A DNA stretch of 7,589 nucleotides from contig DPVW01000215.1 in assembly GCA_003529325.1 (NCBI GenBank), positions 1-7,589 on the forward strand. Reading direction: 5' to 3'. Origin of the DNA: Candidatus Latescibacterota bacterium (lineage in GTDB: Bacteria > Latescibacterota > UBA2968 > UBA8231). The position numbers and the translations under genes were made by a program. Below, piece by piece: positions 1-5,785 of the stretch; position 1 is the first letter of the stretch, and each line of letters begins with the position of its first letter. The notes beneath the pieces were generated by a model, which ran no database searches, was not told the DNA's origin, and worked only from the letters and a program-made list of their open reading frames with translations.

Positions 1-1
1 T

Positions 2-64
2 GTTATGGAAGCACTACTGGTTTTCCTCAAACTCTTCCAAGGTATGCCGATCAAAAGGGGATAG
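2..64 (+). CDS. Probable C-terminal tail of an upstream gene (partial)
   Basis: A plus-strand reading frame enters from the left edge and ends at TAG 62-64, about 37 bases before a strong plus-strand terminator. That is the usual distance for the last gene of a transcript. The visible peptide is short and hydrophobic, then basic: EALLVFLKLFQGMPIKRG. A second frame (from base 1) is also open and stops at 106-108, inside the terminator stem, which is a less natural place for a gene to end. I do not recognise the protein from so few residues. It may also not be coding at all: the terminator could belong to an RNA gene or a 3' UTR. Seen: open frame and stop. Inferred: that it is coding. Confidence 0.25.
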   Translation, partial: VMEALLVFLKLFQGMPIKRG

Positions 65-95
65 ACTCGCGAGGATCGGCCGGTCTAAACGAGTC
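64..95 (+). other. Small hairpin upstream of the left-edge terminator
   Basis: GACTCG at 64-69 pairs perfectly with CGAGTC at 90-95. Inside it, GATC (74-77) can pair with GGTC (82-85) using one G-U pair, leaving a GGCC loop. It ends seven bases before the terminator stem, so the two hairpins would stand side by side in a plus-strand transcript. It may be part of a structured 3' UTR or of an RNA gene that starts outside the window. I do not recognise a known RNA family here. Confidence 0.3.
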
Positions 96-101
96 CTGTG
101 C

Positions 102-148
102 CCCCTGACAACTGATGGGAATCCATCGCGTTGTCAGGGGATTTTTTT
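102..148 (+). terminator. Intrinsic (Rho-independent) terminator, plus strand
   Basis: CCCCTGACAAC (102-112) pairs perfectly over 11 bp with GTTGTCAGGGG (130-140). The stem continues inward with GATGG (114-118) against CCATC (123-127) around a GAAT loop, with C129 bulged. A run of seven T follows at 142-148. The T tract lies only on the plus-strand side, so it ends a transcript coming from the left of the window. For the leftward operon ending at 176 the same stem would form but with no U tract after it, so it is at best a weak block in that direction. Confidence 0.9.
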
Positions 149-175
149 ATTTCTGGATTCTCTCGCCGCTAGCCG

Positions 176-814
176 TTACAGAATGCCATACTCGTCGAAG
201 ACGTCCCGCGGGGAGCGGCCCGTTGCCAGGACATCACGCACGGTATTTTCGCCTTCGAGTTTCTCCATGCACTTGCTGCGGACATCGTCGAGGATGGCGG
301 TGGGGATGACGACGATTCCTTCGTAGTCGGCGAGAATGAAGTCACCTGGTGCGATGTGCACGCCGGCGCAGATAACTGGTACCTGCACGTCCCGGGGTAC
401 GATACGGCCCGCCGAATCGAGTGGTGAATAGCCACGGCTGTAGCACTGAAATCCCATTTCGTCCATGAGGCGGACGTCCCGCACCAGGCCGTCTGTAACC
501 ACGGCGTTGACGCCGCGGGCGACGGCGGCGGTGGCCAACAACTCGCCCCAGAGCCCCGACCGAACTTCCCCATTGGTCGCCACGACAACAACATCACCCC
601 GCTTCATCAGCTCATACGCCTCGAAGATCTTGCCGTAGGGATCCGCGTGTGGCTCGTCGGTCTGGTAGGCGTCCAACGTCACTGCTGGTCCACCGAAGCT
701 GGTGCTGGCAAGCGATGGGCGGACGGTGTGTTCCAAGGTCTGTTCGCGAAAACCCATCGTGTCCATGATGTCGGCGGCGAGGGCGGTGTAGATCGGTCTC
801 CATTCGTTGTACAT
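176..814 (-). CDS. RraA-like / HMG-CHA aldolase family protein
   Basis: A 212-residue protein of the RraA / 4-hydroxy-4-methyl-2-oxoglutarate (HMG/CHA) aldolase family, a normal length for it. Known members cleave hydroxylated 2-keto dicarboxylic acids to pyruvate plus a keto acid (or decarboxylate oxaloacetate) with a divalent metal; the E. coli relative RraA instead inhibits RNase E. Seen here: GDVVVV (73-78), WGELLATAA (89-97), the signature VTDGLVRD (106-113) with the Arg112-Asp113 pair that corresponds to the substrate- and metal-binding RD of the aldolases, and APGDFILAD (155-163) followed by GIVVIP. The retained RD pair favours an enzyme over a pure RraA regulator. It is the last gene of a four-gene operon, 17 bases after the second MFS gene, with AGGAG at 822-826 spaced 7 bases from the ATG. 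Next to an FAH-family enzyme and carriers it probably does the final aldol cleavage of a degradation route (inference). Substrate not predictable. Confidence 0.88.
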   Translation of the reverse strand: MYNEWRPIYTALAADIMDTMGFREQTLEHTVRPSLASTSFGGPAVTLDAYQTDEPHADPYGKIFEAYELMKRGDVVVVATNGEVRSGLWGELLATAAVARGVNAVVTDGLVRDVRLMDEMGFQCYSRGYSPLDSAGRIVPRDVQVPVICAGVHIAPGDFILADYEGIVVIPTAILDDVRSKCMEKLEGENTVRDVLATGRSPRDVFDEYGIL

Positions 815-831
815 GGTGGTGCTCCTGTTGG

Positions 832-1998
832 TTAACTCTCGGTTGCTGAGTGCTCTGTGGCCCTCTCAGGGCGCGCTGGCAGGAATAGGGCCGCCGTCGC
901 CGCGACCAGGGGCAGCAGGGCCAGCCAGTTCAGAGTCTCGGTGACACCGTAGGTATCGGCAAACCAACCCACAGCGCCAAGGGTCGAGCCGGCGAGGCCC
1001 CAGCTGAAACCCAGGGGCAAGCTGGAGGCAAAGCCGGAACGTTGCGGGACCAGTTCCTGTGCGAGGGCGACGAGGATCGAATTCGACGCCAACAAAAGAC
1101 CGCCCCCGAGAGCCAATGGCAGGTAGCTGAGGGGACCTTCGATGGCGAGGAAGGCGAGCAGGGCGGGGACTGACAGCACCAGGGAGCAGCACACCAGTGG
1201 TCGGGGGCTGACACGATCGCCAAGGTAACCGAAGACCAGAGCGCCGACGACACCGGCGATGTTGTATGCTGCCAGGGGCACCCCCGCTTCGACGAGGGAC
1301 AGACCTCGTTCGTGCGTGAGCAGCACGGTGAGAAAGAAGGAGAATCCCAAGGCCGTGATGGAGCGCAGAATGACGACGGCGGTGATCAGCGCCAACGGGC
1401 GGGCGGCACCGTTGAAGCCTCTGGCGCGCTCCGGCGCTTCCGGCGTCGCGGCATGTGGATTGTCGAGGGGGACGAAGCGCAGCACGAGAAAGAGGAACAG
1501 AATTCCCGGAATGCCGACCACGGGGAGCCATTCGAGGCCGATGCGCTCAGCGAAGAAGGGTACCCACAATGGGGTCACGCCCAGACCCAAGGTACCGCCG
1601 AAGACGAACAGGGCCAGACCGAAGGAGCGTCGGGAGCCGCTCAACTCTCCGGCGAGGGAGAAGGACTGTGGATGGAAAGCGGCGACGCCAAAGCCGCCCA
1701 TGCAAAGGACGGTGATCAGTATCCAGTAGCTGGGGGCGATGCCCATCATCGGCGTACACACTGCGGCGAGACCAATGCCACCGACGACGAGCCAGCGTCG
1801 GCGCATGTGATCGGCCCACATGCCCAGCAGCGGTTGACTGATATTGCACAAGGAGATGATGGTGCCGAGGATGCCGGCGCCGGCCAGGCTCAAGCCCAGT
1901 CGCTCGATGACCAGGGGCAACACGGGAGCCAGCATGGTGGCGTAAGAATCGACGCAGAAGTGCGCCACCGTCAGCAGCAATAGATGAAGTTTCTTCAT
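832..1998 (-). CDS. MFS transporter, fosmidomycin-resistance (Fsr)-like
   Basis: A 388-residue inner-membrane carrier of the major facilitator superfamily with about twelve hydrophobic segments by eye. It resembles the Fsr-like branch: the N-terminal HFCVDSYATMLAPVLP (13-28), SQPLLG (54-59), the loop 2-3 motif A copy WADHMRRR (61-68), GGFGVAAFHPQ (101-111) with the His-Pro typical of the branch, a second motif A copy GYLGDRVSPRP (257-267), and AQELVPQRSGFASS (313-326). Fsr proteins export drugs, but many relatives in catabolic operons have unknown cargo, so an organic acid is as likely as a drug. Its ATG overlaps the stop of the upstream MFS gene as ATGA and has no clear Shine-Dalgarno, so translation is probably coupled to that gene. 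The two carriers show no obvious close similarity, which argues against a recent duplication. Function beyond 'MFS carrier' is inference. Confidence 0.85.
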   Translation of the reverse strand: MKKLHLLLLTVAHFCVDSYATMLAPVLPLVIERLGLSLAGAGILGTIISLCNISQPLLGMWADHMRRRWLVVGGIGLAAVCTPMMGIAPSYWILITVLCMGGFGVAAFHPQSFSLAGELSGSRRSFGLALFVFGGTLGLGVTPLWVPFFAERIGLEWLPVVGIPGILFLFLVLRFVPLDNPHAATPEAPERARGFNGAARPLALITAVVILRSITALGFSFFLTVLLTHERGLSLVEAGVPLAAYNIAGVVGALVFGYLGDRVSPRPLVCCSLVLSVPALLAFLAIEGPLSYLPLALGGGLLLASNSILVALAQELVPQRSGFASSLPLGFSWGLAGSTLGAVGWFADTYGVTETLNWLALLPLVAATAALFLPARPERATEHSATES

Positions 1999-3251
1999 GT
2001 GCTAAGCGGTTGTGCTGTTCGAGTGCCGGCATCGGTGTCCAGGTGTACGCACAAGCGCCAGATGCAGAGGGTGCCGACGGCGGCGTGGATGACACCGAGG
2101 ACGAAGGGCAGATGTGGTCCTACCTGGATGAGGATGCCGCCGATGATGCTGCCGGCGACCATGGAGCCGCTCCAGACCATATGACCGAGGCCAACGAGGC
2201 GATTTTTCTCGTCCTCCTCGGCGACTTCCGCGATCAGTGCCGGAACCAAAGTCGACACAGCCCATGCCGTCGTCGTCAGGGCTGTGCCAAAGAGAAACAG
2301 TCCGGGGACGGAGTCGGTGTAAAAGATGAGACAGGCTGAGCTGACGACAATGCCGAGGGCGGAGAGAATGAGTGGCGCCGAGCGCCCAAAATGGTCGCGG
2401 AGCAGACCGGTGAGTAGCTGACCGGCTGCCGCCACAGCGAGGGAAACGGCACCATAATAAGCGGCGGTGGATGCGGACTGACTCGCGCGGTAGACGAGCA
2501 GTGGCAGTACGAGGGTTGCCATACCCCAGAAGCTTGTGATGGATAGACGAATCCCGAGCAGCAGATGTACGTTGCGCCGTACCAGAAGTGGCTGATAGGA
2601 ACGCCACAATTTCAGGCGCTCGCGGGGGGTGTCGCGTGCGCGTTTGACATGAGTCGAGGGCAACAGCAGCAGACCGAGAACGAAGACACCACTCATGATG
2701 AGAGTCGTGGCGGAGCCTAGCTGTGGAAAGCTCCAGCTCTGCTTCAATACACCGGTGCAGAGATTGCCCACGGAGTGGCCCGCCGTACCGCTGAGAAAAT
2801 AGAGCGCACCACCCAGACCGAGGCGAGATGGCCCGGCGGCGGCGATCAGATACCCCTGCCCGGCGGTACTCCAGGGGCCAGCGGCGGCACCGATGACGAG
2901 GATCAACATTGTCAGGGGCAGAATTTGGTGGGCGTGGAATACGAGCCCCGTGAGGCAGGCGCCGGCCAGACCGAGAAGCAGCGTTTTCTTGAGGCCCAGA
3001 AGATCGGCAAGCCGGCCACCGACGATGGCAAAGATGCCACCGAGAATCAGCGTCAGTGAGCGAAGGTAGGCCGTGAACAAGGGCAGTTGTCCCAGATCGG
3101 CTTCGACGTATACTGGTAGCAGGGACTGGTATGGCGCGCCGGCGAAGCCGTTGCAGAAACCGAGAAGGCACAGAACGACGAAAGTCCGACTCCACAGACC
3201 GGCGGGAGTCGGACCTCCGGAACCGTCGCCCCCCGAAGGGGGGGTGGTCAC
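1995..3251 (-). CDS. MFS transporter (unassigned subfamily)
   Basis: A 418-residue MFS carrier with about twelve hydrophobic segments. It begins with a Gly/Pro-rich hydrophilic stretch (residues 1-19), then the first membrane helix (about 22-42). Motif A appears in the first half as GGRLADLLGLKK (78-89) and degenerate in the second as LLRDHFGRS (283-291). A basic cytoplasmic loop lies between the halves (about 200-228), and a charged loop EVAEEDEKNR (342-351) near the end. The start is GTG: TGA of the upstream hydrolase overlaps it as GTGA (3248-3251), and no other ATG, GTG or TTG occurs before the first helix. No Shine-Dalgarno is visible, so it depends on coupled translation. Two stable hairpins fall within its first about 70 bases (see separate entries). 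It is second in a four-gene operon and is followed by another MFS gene. Likely cargo is the substrate or product of the operon's enzymes (inference). Confidence 0.85.
   Translation of the reverse strand: MTTPPSGGDGSGGPTPAGLWSRTFVVLCLLGFCNGFAGAPYQSLLPVYVEADLGQLPLFTAYLRSLTLILGGIFAIVGGRLADLLGLKKTLLLGLAGACLTGLVFHAHQILPLTMLILVIGAAAGPWSTAGQGYLIAAAGPSRLGLGGALYFLSGTAGHSVGNLCTGVLKQSWSFPQLGSATTLIMSGVFVLGLLLLPSTHVKRARDTPRERLKLWRSYQPLLVRRNVHLLLGIRLSITSFWGMATLVLPLLVYRASQSASTAAYYGAVSLAVAAAGQLLTGLLRDHFGRSAPLILSALGIVVSSACLIFYTDSVPGLFLFGTALTTTAWAVSTLVPALIAEVAEEDEKNRLVGLGHMVWSGSMVAGSIIGGILIQVGPHLPFVLGVIHAAVGTLCIWRLCVHLDTDAGTRTAQPLST
3184..3214 (-). repeat. Perfect 10-bp inverted repeat inside the 5' end of the MFS gene
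   Basis: GTCCGACTCC at 3184-3193 and GGAGTCGGAC at 3205-3214 are exact reverse complements around an 11-base loop. In the leftward mRNA this hairpin occupies about bases 38-68 of the MFS reading frame, just before the first membrane helix. Only a short U stretch (TTT) follows on that strand, so it is not a standard terminator. It could be an attenuator, a brake on translation, or a protein-binding operator. The exact match is seen; a role is inferred. Confidence 0.5.
3229..3242 (-). other. UUCG-capped hairpin just after the MFS GTG start
   Basis: In the leftward mRNA a C run (3242-3238) pairs with a G run (3233-3229) over 5 bp, closed by the loop UUCG with a C-G closing pair. This C(UUCG)G tetraloop is known to be exceptionally stable. 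The stem covers bases 10-23 of the reading frame, so it lies where a ribosome starting or restarting at the overlapping GTG would meet it. The encoded residues are a low-complexity Pro/Ser/Gly stretch, so the protein probably tolerates many codons here. Confidence 0.5.
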
Positions 3252-4222
3252 TTCTTGCTGGCTGCCACGTTGTTCTTCAGCACGCCGATCTTGGAGATTT
3301 CTATTTCGACTCGGTCCCCCGCTTTGAGGAAGGTGCCTGTCGTGGCACCGACGCCCGAGATGGTACCGGTACTGATGATGTCCCCCGGCTCCAGCGTGAT
3401 GATGGCGGAGATATACTCGACGATATCGGCCACGTAATAGAGCATCTGGCCGGTGTTGTTGTGCTGCTTGCGGGAGCCGTTGACGAAGGTGCTGATATCG
3501 AGATCCTGAGGATTCTTGATCTCATCCGTGGTCACGATCCAGGGGCCCTGGGGAGCGGCGGTGTCCAACCACTTGCCATTGAGCCAGTCGAACCATTCAT
3601 CCTTGGGACGGTTCGAGGAGCGCTCCTTGATCTGCAACTGCCGTTCAGACACGTCGTTCATAATGGTATAACCGGCGATGTGCTTGAGGGCGTCCTTCGC
3701 AGCGATGGCCTTGCCCTTGCGGCCGATGACGACGGCGAGTTCACCCTCCCAATCGATAGCCCGGGCGATGGGCGGAATGAGGATGTTGTCGTCCTGACCG
3801 ATGACGGTCGTCGTCGGTGGTTTCATGAAAACCCGCGGTGTCTCGCGGTCCTGGGCGGTGATTCTGCCGCCGCCTTCCTCGATGTGGTCTTGATAGTTGC
3901 CGGCCAGACAGAACAGCTTGGCCGGGTTTGGCACGGGTGCCCGTAGTCTGACCTTGGTGAGGTAGTGAGTGGACTTACTGTCAGCCTTTGGTTCTTCACC
4001 AAGACCTTCGTCGACAGTCTTGGTCAACTTCCTGGCGGCAGCCATTGCTTTGGCGCCGGCCTTCAGGAAGGTGAGCATGTCCGTATAGAAGGCGTTGGCC
4101 GATCGTTTTTCGCGTCGTGCCGCGAGTTTTTCGGCAGTCGCCAGGTCGACGACAATCTTGTTGTTGCCAGCCATGGTGCCGAGACGCTGTTCGCCCTTGA
4201 TGGTGAAGGTGGTCAGTTTCAT
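3248..4222 (-). CDS. Fumarylacetoacetate hydrolase (FAH) family protein
   Basis: A 324-residue cytoplasmic enzyme of the FAH superfamily, whose members hydrolyse or decarboxylate beta-diketo or oxaloacetate-like acids, isomerise muconate derivatives, or hydrate 2-oxo-pent-4-enoates, using Mg or Mn. An N-terminal domain (about 1-95) precedes the catalytic FAH domain (about 100-315). Visible: [12 protein letters not shown] (105-116), with His113 and Glu116 matching the catalytic His-Glu dyad of FAHD1-type enzymes; [15 protein letters not shown] (157-171), giving metal ligands Glu159 and Glu161; NDVSER (189-194), giving Asp190; GKWLDT (216-221) with the active-site Lys217; and [13 protein letters not shown] (280-292). 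The segment from 195 to 215 looks longer than in the smallest family members. Start at ATG 4222 is supported by an AGGAGGA site 10 bases upstream and a TATAAT further up. First gene of the operon; overlaps the next gene as GTGA. The exact reaction cannot be told from the sequence. Confidence 0.9.
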   Translation of the reverse strand: MKLTTFTIKGEQRLGTMAGNNKIVVDLATAEKLAARREKRSANAFYTDMLTFLKAGAKAMAAARKLTKTVDEGLGEEPKADSKSTHYLTKVRLRAPVPNPAKLFCLAGNYQDHIEEGGGRITAQDRETPRVFMKPPTTTVIGQDDNILIPPIARAIDWEGELAVVIGRKGKAIAAKDALKHIAGYTIMNDVSERQLQIKERSSNRPKDEWFDWLNGKWLDTAAPQGPWIVTTDEIKNPQDLDISTFVNGSRKQHNNTGQMLYYVADIVEYISAIITLEPGDIISTGTISGVGATTGTFLKAGDRVEIEISKIGVLKNNVAASKK

Positions 4223-4232
4223 ATCTGCTTCG

Positions 4233-4239
4233 TCCTCCT
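4233..4239 (-). promoter_or_regulatory. Shine-Dalgarno site of the FAH-family gene
   Basis: AGGAGGA on the minus strand, 10 bases before ATG 4222. It is the strongest ribosome binding site of this operon. The two MFS genes that follow have none visible, which suggests that ribosomes load here and pass on through the overlapping starts. Confidence 0.75.
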
Positions 4240-4278
4240 ACCTCTCCGGATATGGTCGATGCGCCGATTGCGGCACAC

Positions 4279-4284
4279 TATTAT
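4279..4284 (+). promoter_or_regulatory. Possible -10 (TATTAT) for the acetyltransferase gene
   Basis: TATTAT matches the -10 consensus at five of six bases and overlaps the opposing TATAAT. A weak -35-like TCGATG (three of six bases) lies 17 bases upstream at 4256-4261. Transcription would begin about 4-6 bases before ATG 4296, so the mRNA would be nearly leaderless, in keeping with the lack of a Shine-Dalgarno. Only suggestive. Confidence 0.3.
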
Positions 4285-4285
4285 A
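4280..4285 (-). promoter_or_regulatory. Consensus -10 (TATAAT) for the FAH/MFS/RraA operon
   Basis: A perfect TATAAT on the minus strand in an AT-rich island between the divergent genes. Transcription would start near 4273, giving a leader of about 50 bases with the AGGAGGA site in it. No good TTGACA-like -35 is found at 15-19 bases, and that position already lies inside the first codons of the divergent acetyltransferase gene, so an activator may be needed. The hexamer is seen; its use is inferred. Confidence 0.5.
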
Positions 4286-4295
4286 TTGGCTCACC

Positions 4296-4871
4296 ATGGC
4301 ACAGGGAGCCTCCGTACACGAAACAGCCCGAATTGACGAGCCCTGCCACTTGGGCGAGGGCACGAGGATCTGGCATTATACCCACGTAATGGCCGGAGCC
4401 AGCATCGGCGCCGGTTGTAACATCGGGCAGAATGTCTACGTCGATGCCGATGTCGTGATCGGCGATGGCTGCAAAATCCAGAACAACGTTTCGGTGTACA
4501 AGGGTGTCACCCTGGAGGACGGCGTGTTCTGCGGTCCGTCCATGGTGTTTACAAATGTAATCAATCCGCGGGCCTTCATCGAGCGCAAGCACGAAATGCG
4601 GCCGACCCTGGTGCAGACCGGCGCCACGCTGGGCGCCAACAGCACGATTGTTTGCGGCATCACCATCGGCGCCTATGCCCTGATCGGGGCCGGTTCGGTG
4701 GTGACCAAGAATGTCCCCGCGTACAGCATGTTCTATGGCGTACCGGGTCGCCACGCGGGCTGGGTGAGTGAGGAGGGTTTCGTGCTTCTGGGAGATGGAA
4801 AGGACTTCGTCTGCCCCGAAACCGGCAAGAAGTACAGTCTGAATGACGGAATTCTGACGCCCGGTGGCTGA
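4296..4871 (+). CDS. UDP-sugar N-acetyltransferase, WbpD/WlbB-like (hexapeptide repeat)
   Basis: A 191-residue left-handed beta-helix acetyltransferase, likely a trimer, most like WbpD/WlbB. Those enzymes transfer acetyl from acetyl-CoA to the 3-amino group of UDP-2-acetamido-3-amino-2,3-dideoxy-glucuronate on the way to di-N-acetylated uronic acids of O-antigen. Seen: hexapeptide repeats from about 5 to 85 and 107 to 140; the signature [20 protein letters not shown] (25-44); [13 protein letters not shown] (59-71); FTNVINPRA (85-93), the loop holding the catalytic Asn in this family; [13 protein letters not shown] (140-152); and the typical ending CPETGKKY (173-180). The frame is open further upstream (ATG 4095), but that part is antisense to the hydrolase and unlike the family; ATG 4296 gives the family's usual length. 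No Shine-Dalgarno is seen. The other genes of the pathway (WbpA, WbpB, WbpE types) are not here. It stands alone between two opposite-strand operons. Confidence 0.88.
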   Translation: MAQGASVHETARIDEPCHLGEGTRIWHYTHVMAGASIGAGCNIGQNVYVDADVVIGDGCKIQNNVSVYKGVTLEDGVFCGPSMVFTNVINPRAFIERKHEMRPTLVQTGATLGANSTIVCGITIGAYALIGAGSVVTKNVPAYSMFYGVPGRHAGWVSEEGFVLLGDGKDFVCPETGKKYSLNDGILTPGG

Positions 4872-4894
4872 GTTGTCCGGCTCCTCGTCGGCTG

Positions 4895-5758
4895 CTAGTC
4901 TGTCGGAAAGGAGAGCGGGAATGTCGGTTCCTGGCTCTGGTGTCGCGTGCGGGGCTCGATCTTCATGTTGTAGTACTCATCGATCCAACCCGCCAGATTC
5001 TTCGACGCCTCCTCGAAGCAGATCCGGCCTTTTTCGGCCGTCGCCTTCTCCGCTTCGCCCATGACCCCCGAGTCAGAATACTGACTCGTCCACTCCACCA
5101 GTCCTATCGCCCCTTTGCCGAACAGGTCGGTCCACAGGTATTTGGAGCCGAGTTTGTTGGTCTTGGCGATCTCACTCTTGATCTTGTCGGTCCGTACGCT
5201 TTCCGGCGCCAGATGCATGAGCATGGACGTCTCCAACTCCCCGGCGTGTGAGCAGCCACCGGGAAAGACACTCTCGCGCCACTGCTTGTCGAAATCGGGG
5301 TCGACCTTCAGCAACTGCCACCAACTGCAGAACGAGCAGCTGGCGTCGGTTTCGACGATCGTGCGTCGAGACACCGTGTCGACCAGATTGTGGTTTGACC
5401 CGTGGCCGTTGACGATGATGATCTTCTTGAAACCGTGGTAGGCGAGGCTCTTGGTGATGTCCAGGCAGTATTGGATGAAGTGTTCGTGATGGATGTTCAA
5501 AGAGCCGGGAAAATCCATCACATGGTGGACGTAACCATAACTGACCGGTGGTAACACGAGGGCCTTGTCGGGCTGCAGGCGGGCCCCCTCCGTGGCGACC
5601 GCATCAGCACACAGGTGGTCGACTTTGAGAGGGAGGTGGTGGCCGTGCTGCTCCACCGAACCTGTAGGTAGAATGGGAATCTTGCCCATCTCTACGGCTT
5701 CGTTGATTTCGGGCCAGGTGAGTTCATCGAACTTGTAGGTGTCACGTACGGAAGGCAT
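4895..5758 (-). CDS. Creatininase family amidohydrolase
   Basis: A 287-residue metal-dependent hydrolase of the creatininase family, slightly longer than creatininase itself (about 260). Known members open cyclic amides (creatinine), hydrolyse a formamide in deazaflavin synthesis (ArfB) or trim a peptide (MftE). Seen: PTGSVEQHGHHLPLKVDH (31-48), giving metal ligands Glu36, His38 and Asp47; NGHGSNHN (117-124), giving His119; SHAGELETS (170-178), giving Glu174; and the C-terminal GVMGEAEKATAEKG (231-244) common in the family. The residue matching Glu122 of Pseudomonas creatininase is not Glu here (NGHGSN), as in the ArfB/MftE-type branches, so creatinine is not a safe substrate guess. The polar tail after about 265 is extra. 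ATG 5758 has AGGAG six bases upstream (5765-5769). It lies 27 bases after the enolase-superfamily gene and probably shares its transcript. Its stop faces that of the acetyltransferase gene with 23 bases between and no visible terminator. Confidence 0.88.
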   Translation of the reverse strand: MPSVRDTYKFDELTWPEINEAVEMGKIPILPTGSVEQHGHHLPLKVDHLCADAVATEGARLQPDKALVLPPVSYGYVHHVMDFPGSLNIHHEHFIQYCLDITKSLAYHGFKKIIIVNGHGSNHNLVDTVSRRTIVETDASCSFCSWWQLLKVDPDFDKQWRESVFPGGCSHAGELETSMLMHLAPESVRTDKIKSEIAKTNKLGSKYLWTDLFGKGAIGLVEWTSQYSDSGVMGEAEKATAEKGRICFEEASKNLAGWIDEYYNMKIEPRTRHQSQEPTFPLSFPTD

Positions 5759-5785
5759 GGTCAGCTCCTGGGTAGGCGGTTGCGA

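Noticed and set aside
102..140. The left-edge hairpin as terminator of the leftward operon
   Set aside because: The T run lies only on the plus-strand side; read leftward the stem is followed by GCACAGG, with no U tract.
176..814. Reading the RraA-like gene as the RNase E regulator RraA
   Set aside because: The aldolase-type Arg-Asp pair and the catabolic operon point to an enzyme; nothing ties it to RNA turnover.
1312..1983. A 223-codon plus-strand open frame opposite the Fsr-like MFS gene
   Set aside because: Low-complexity, very polar translation (Glu, Gly, Gln, Ala) that mirrors the hydrophobic codons on the other strand; no start signal or family.
2002..3195. A 397-codon open frame on the minus strand, out of frame with the first MFS gene
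   Set aside because: It is rich in Arg, Pro, Ser and His with no recognisable fold, while the overlapping frame shows clear MFS helices and motif A. Long shadow frames are expected in GC-rich DNA.
3131..3946. A 271-codon plus-strand open frame opposite the FAH-family gene
   Set aside because: It crosses the hydrolase/MFS border and is antisense to well-conserved motifs; no recognisable domain.
4095..4295. An upstream extension of the acetyltransferase gene from ATG 4095
   Set aside because: These 67 residues are antisense to the hydrolase start and do not resemble the WbpD/WlbB family; starting at 4296 gives the normal length.
5025..5040. CGGCC-TTTTT-CGGCCG inverted repeat near the end of the creatininase-family gene
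   Set aside because: It lies inside conserved coding sequence (TAEKGR) and the T run is in the loop, not after the stem, so it is not a terminator.
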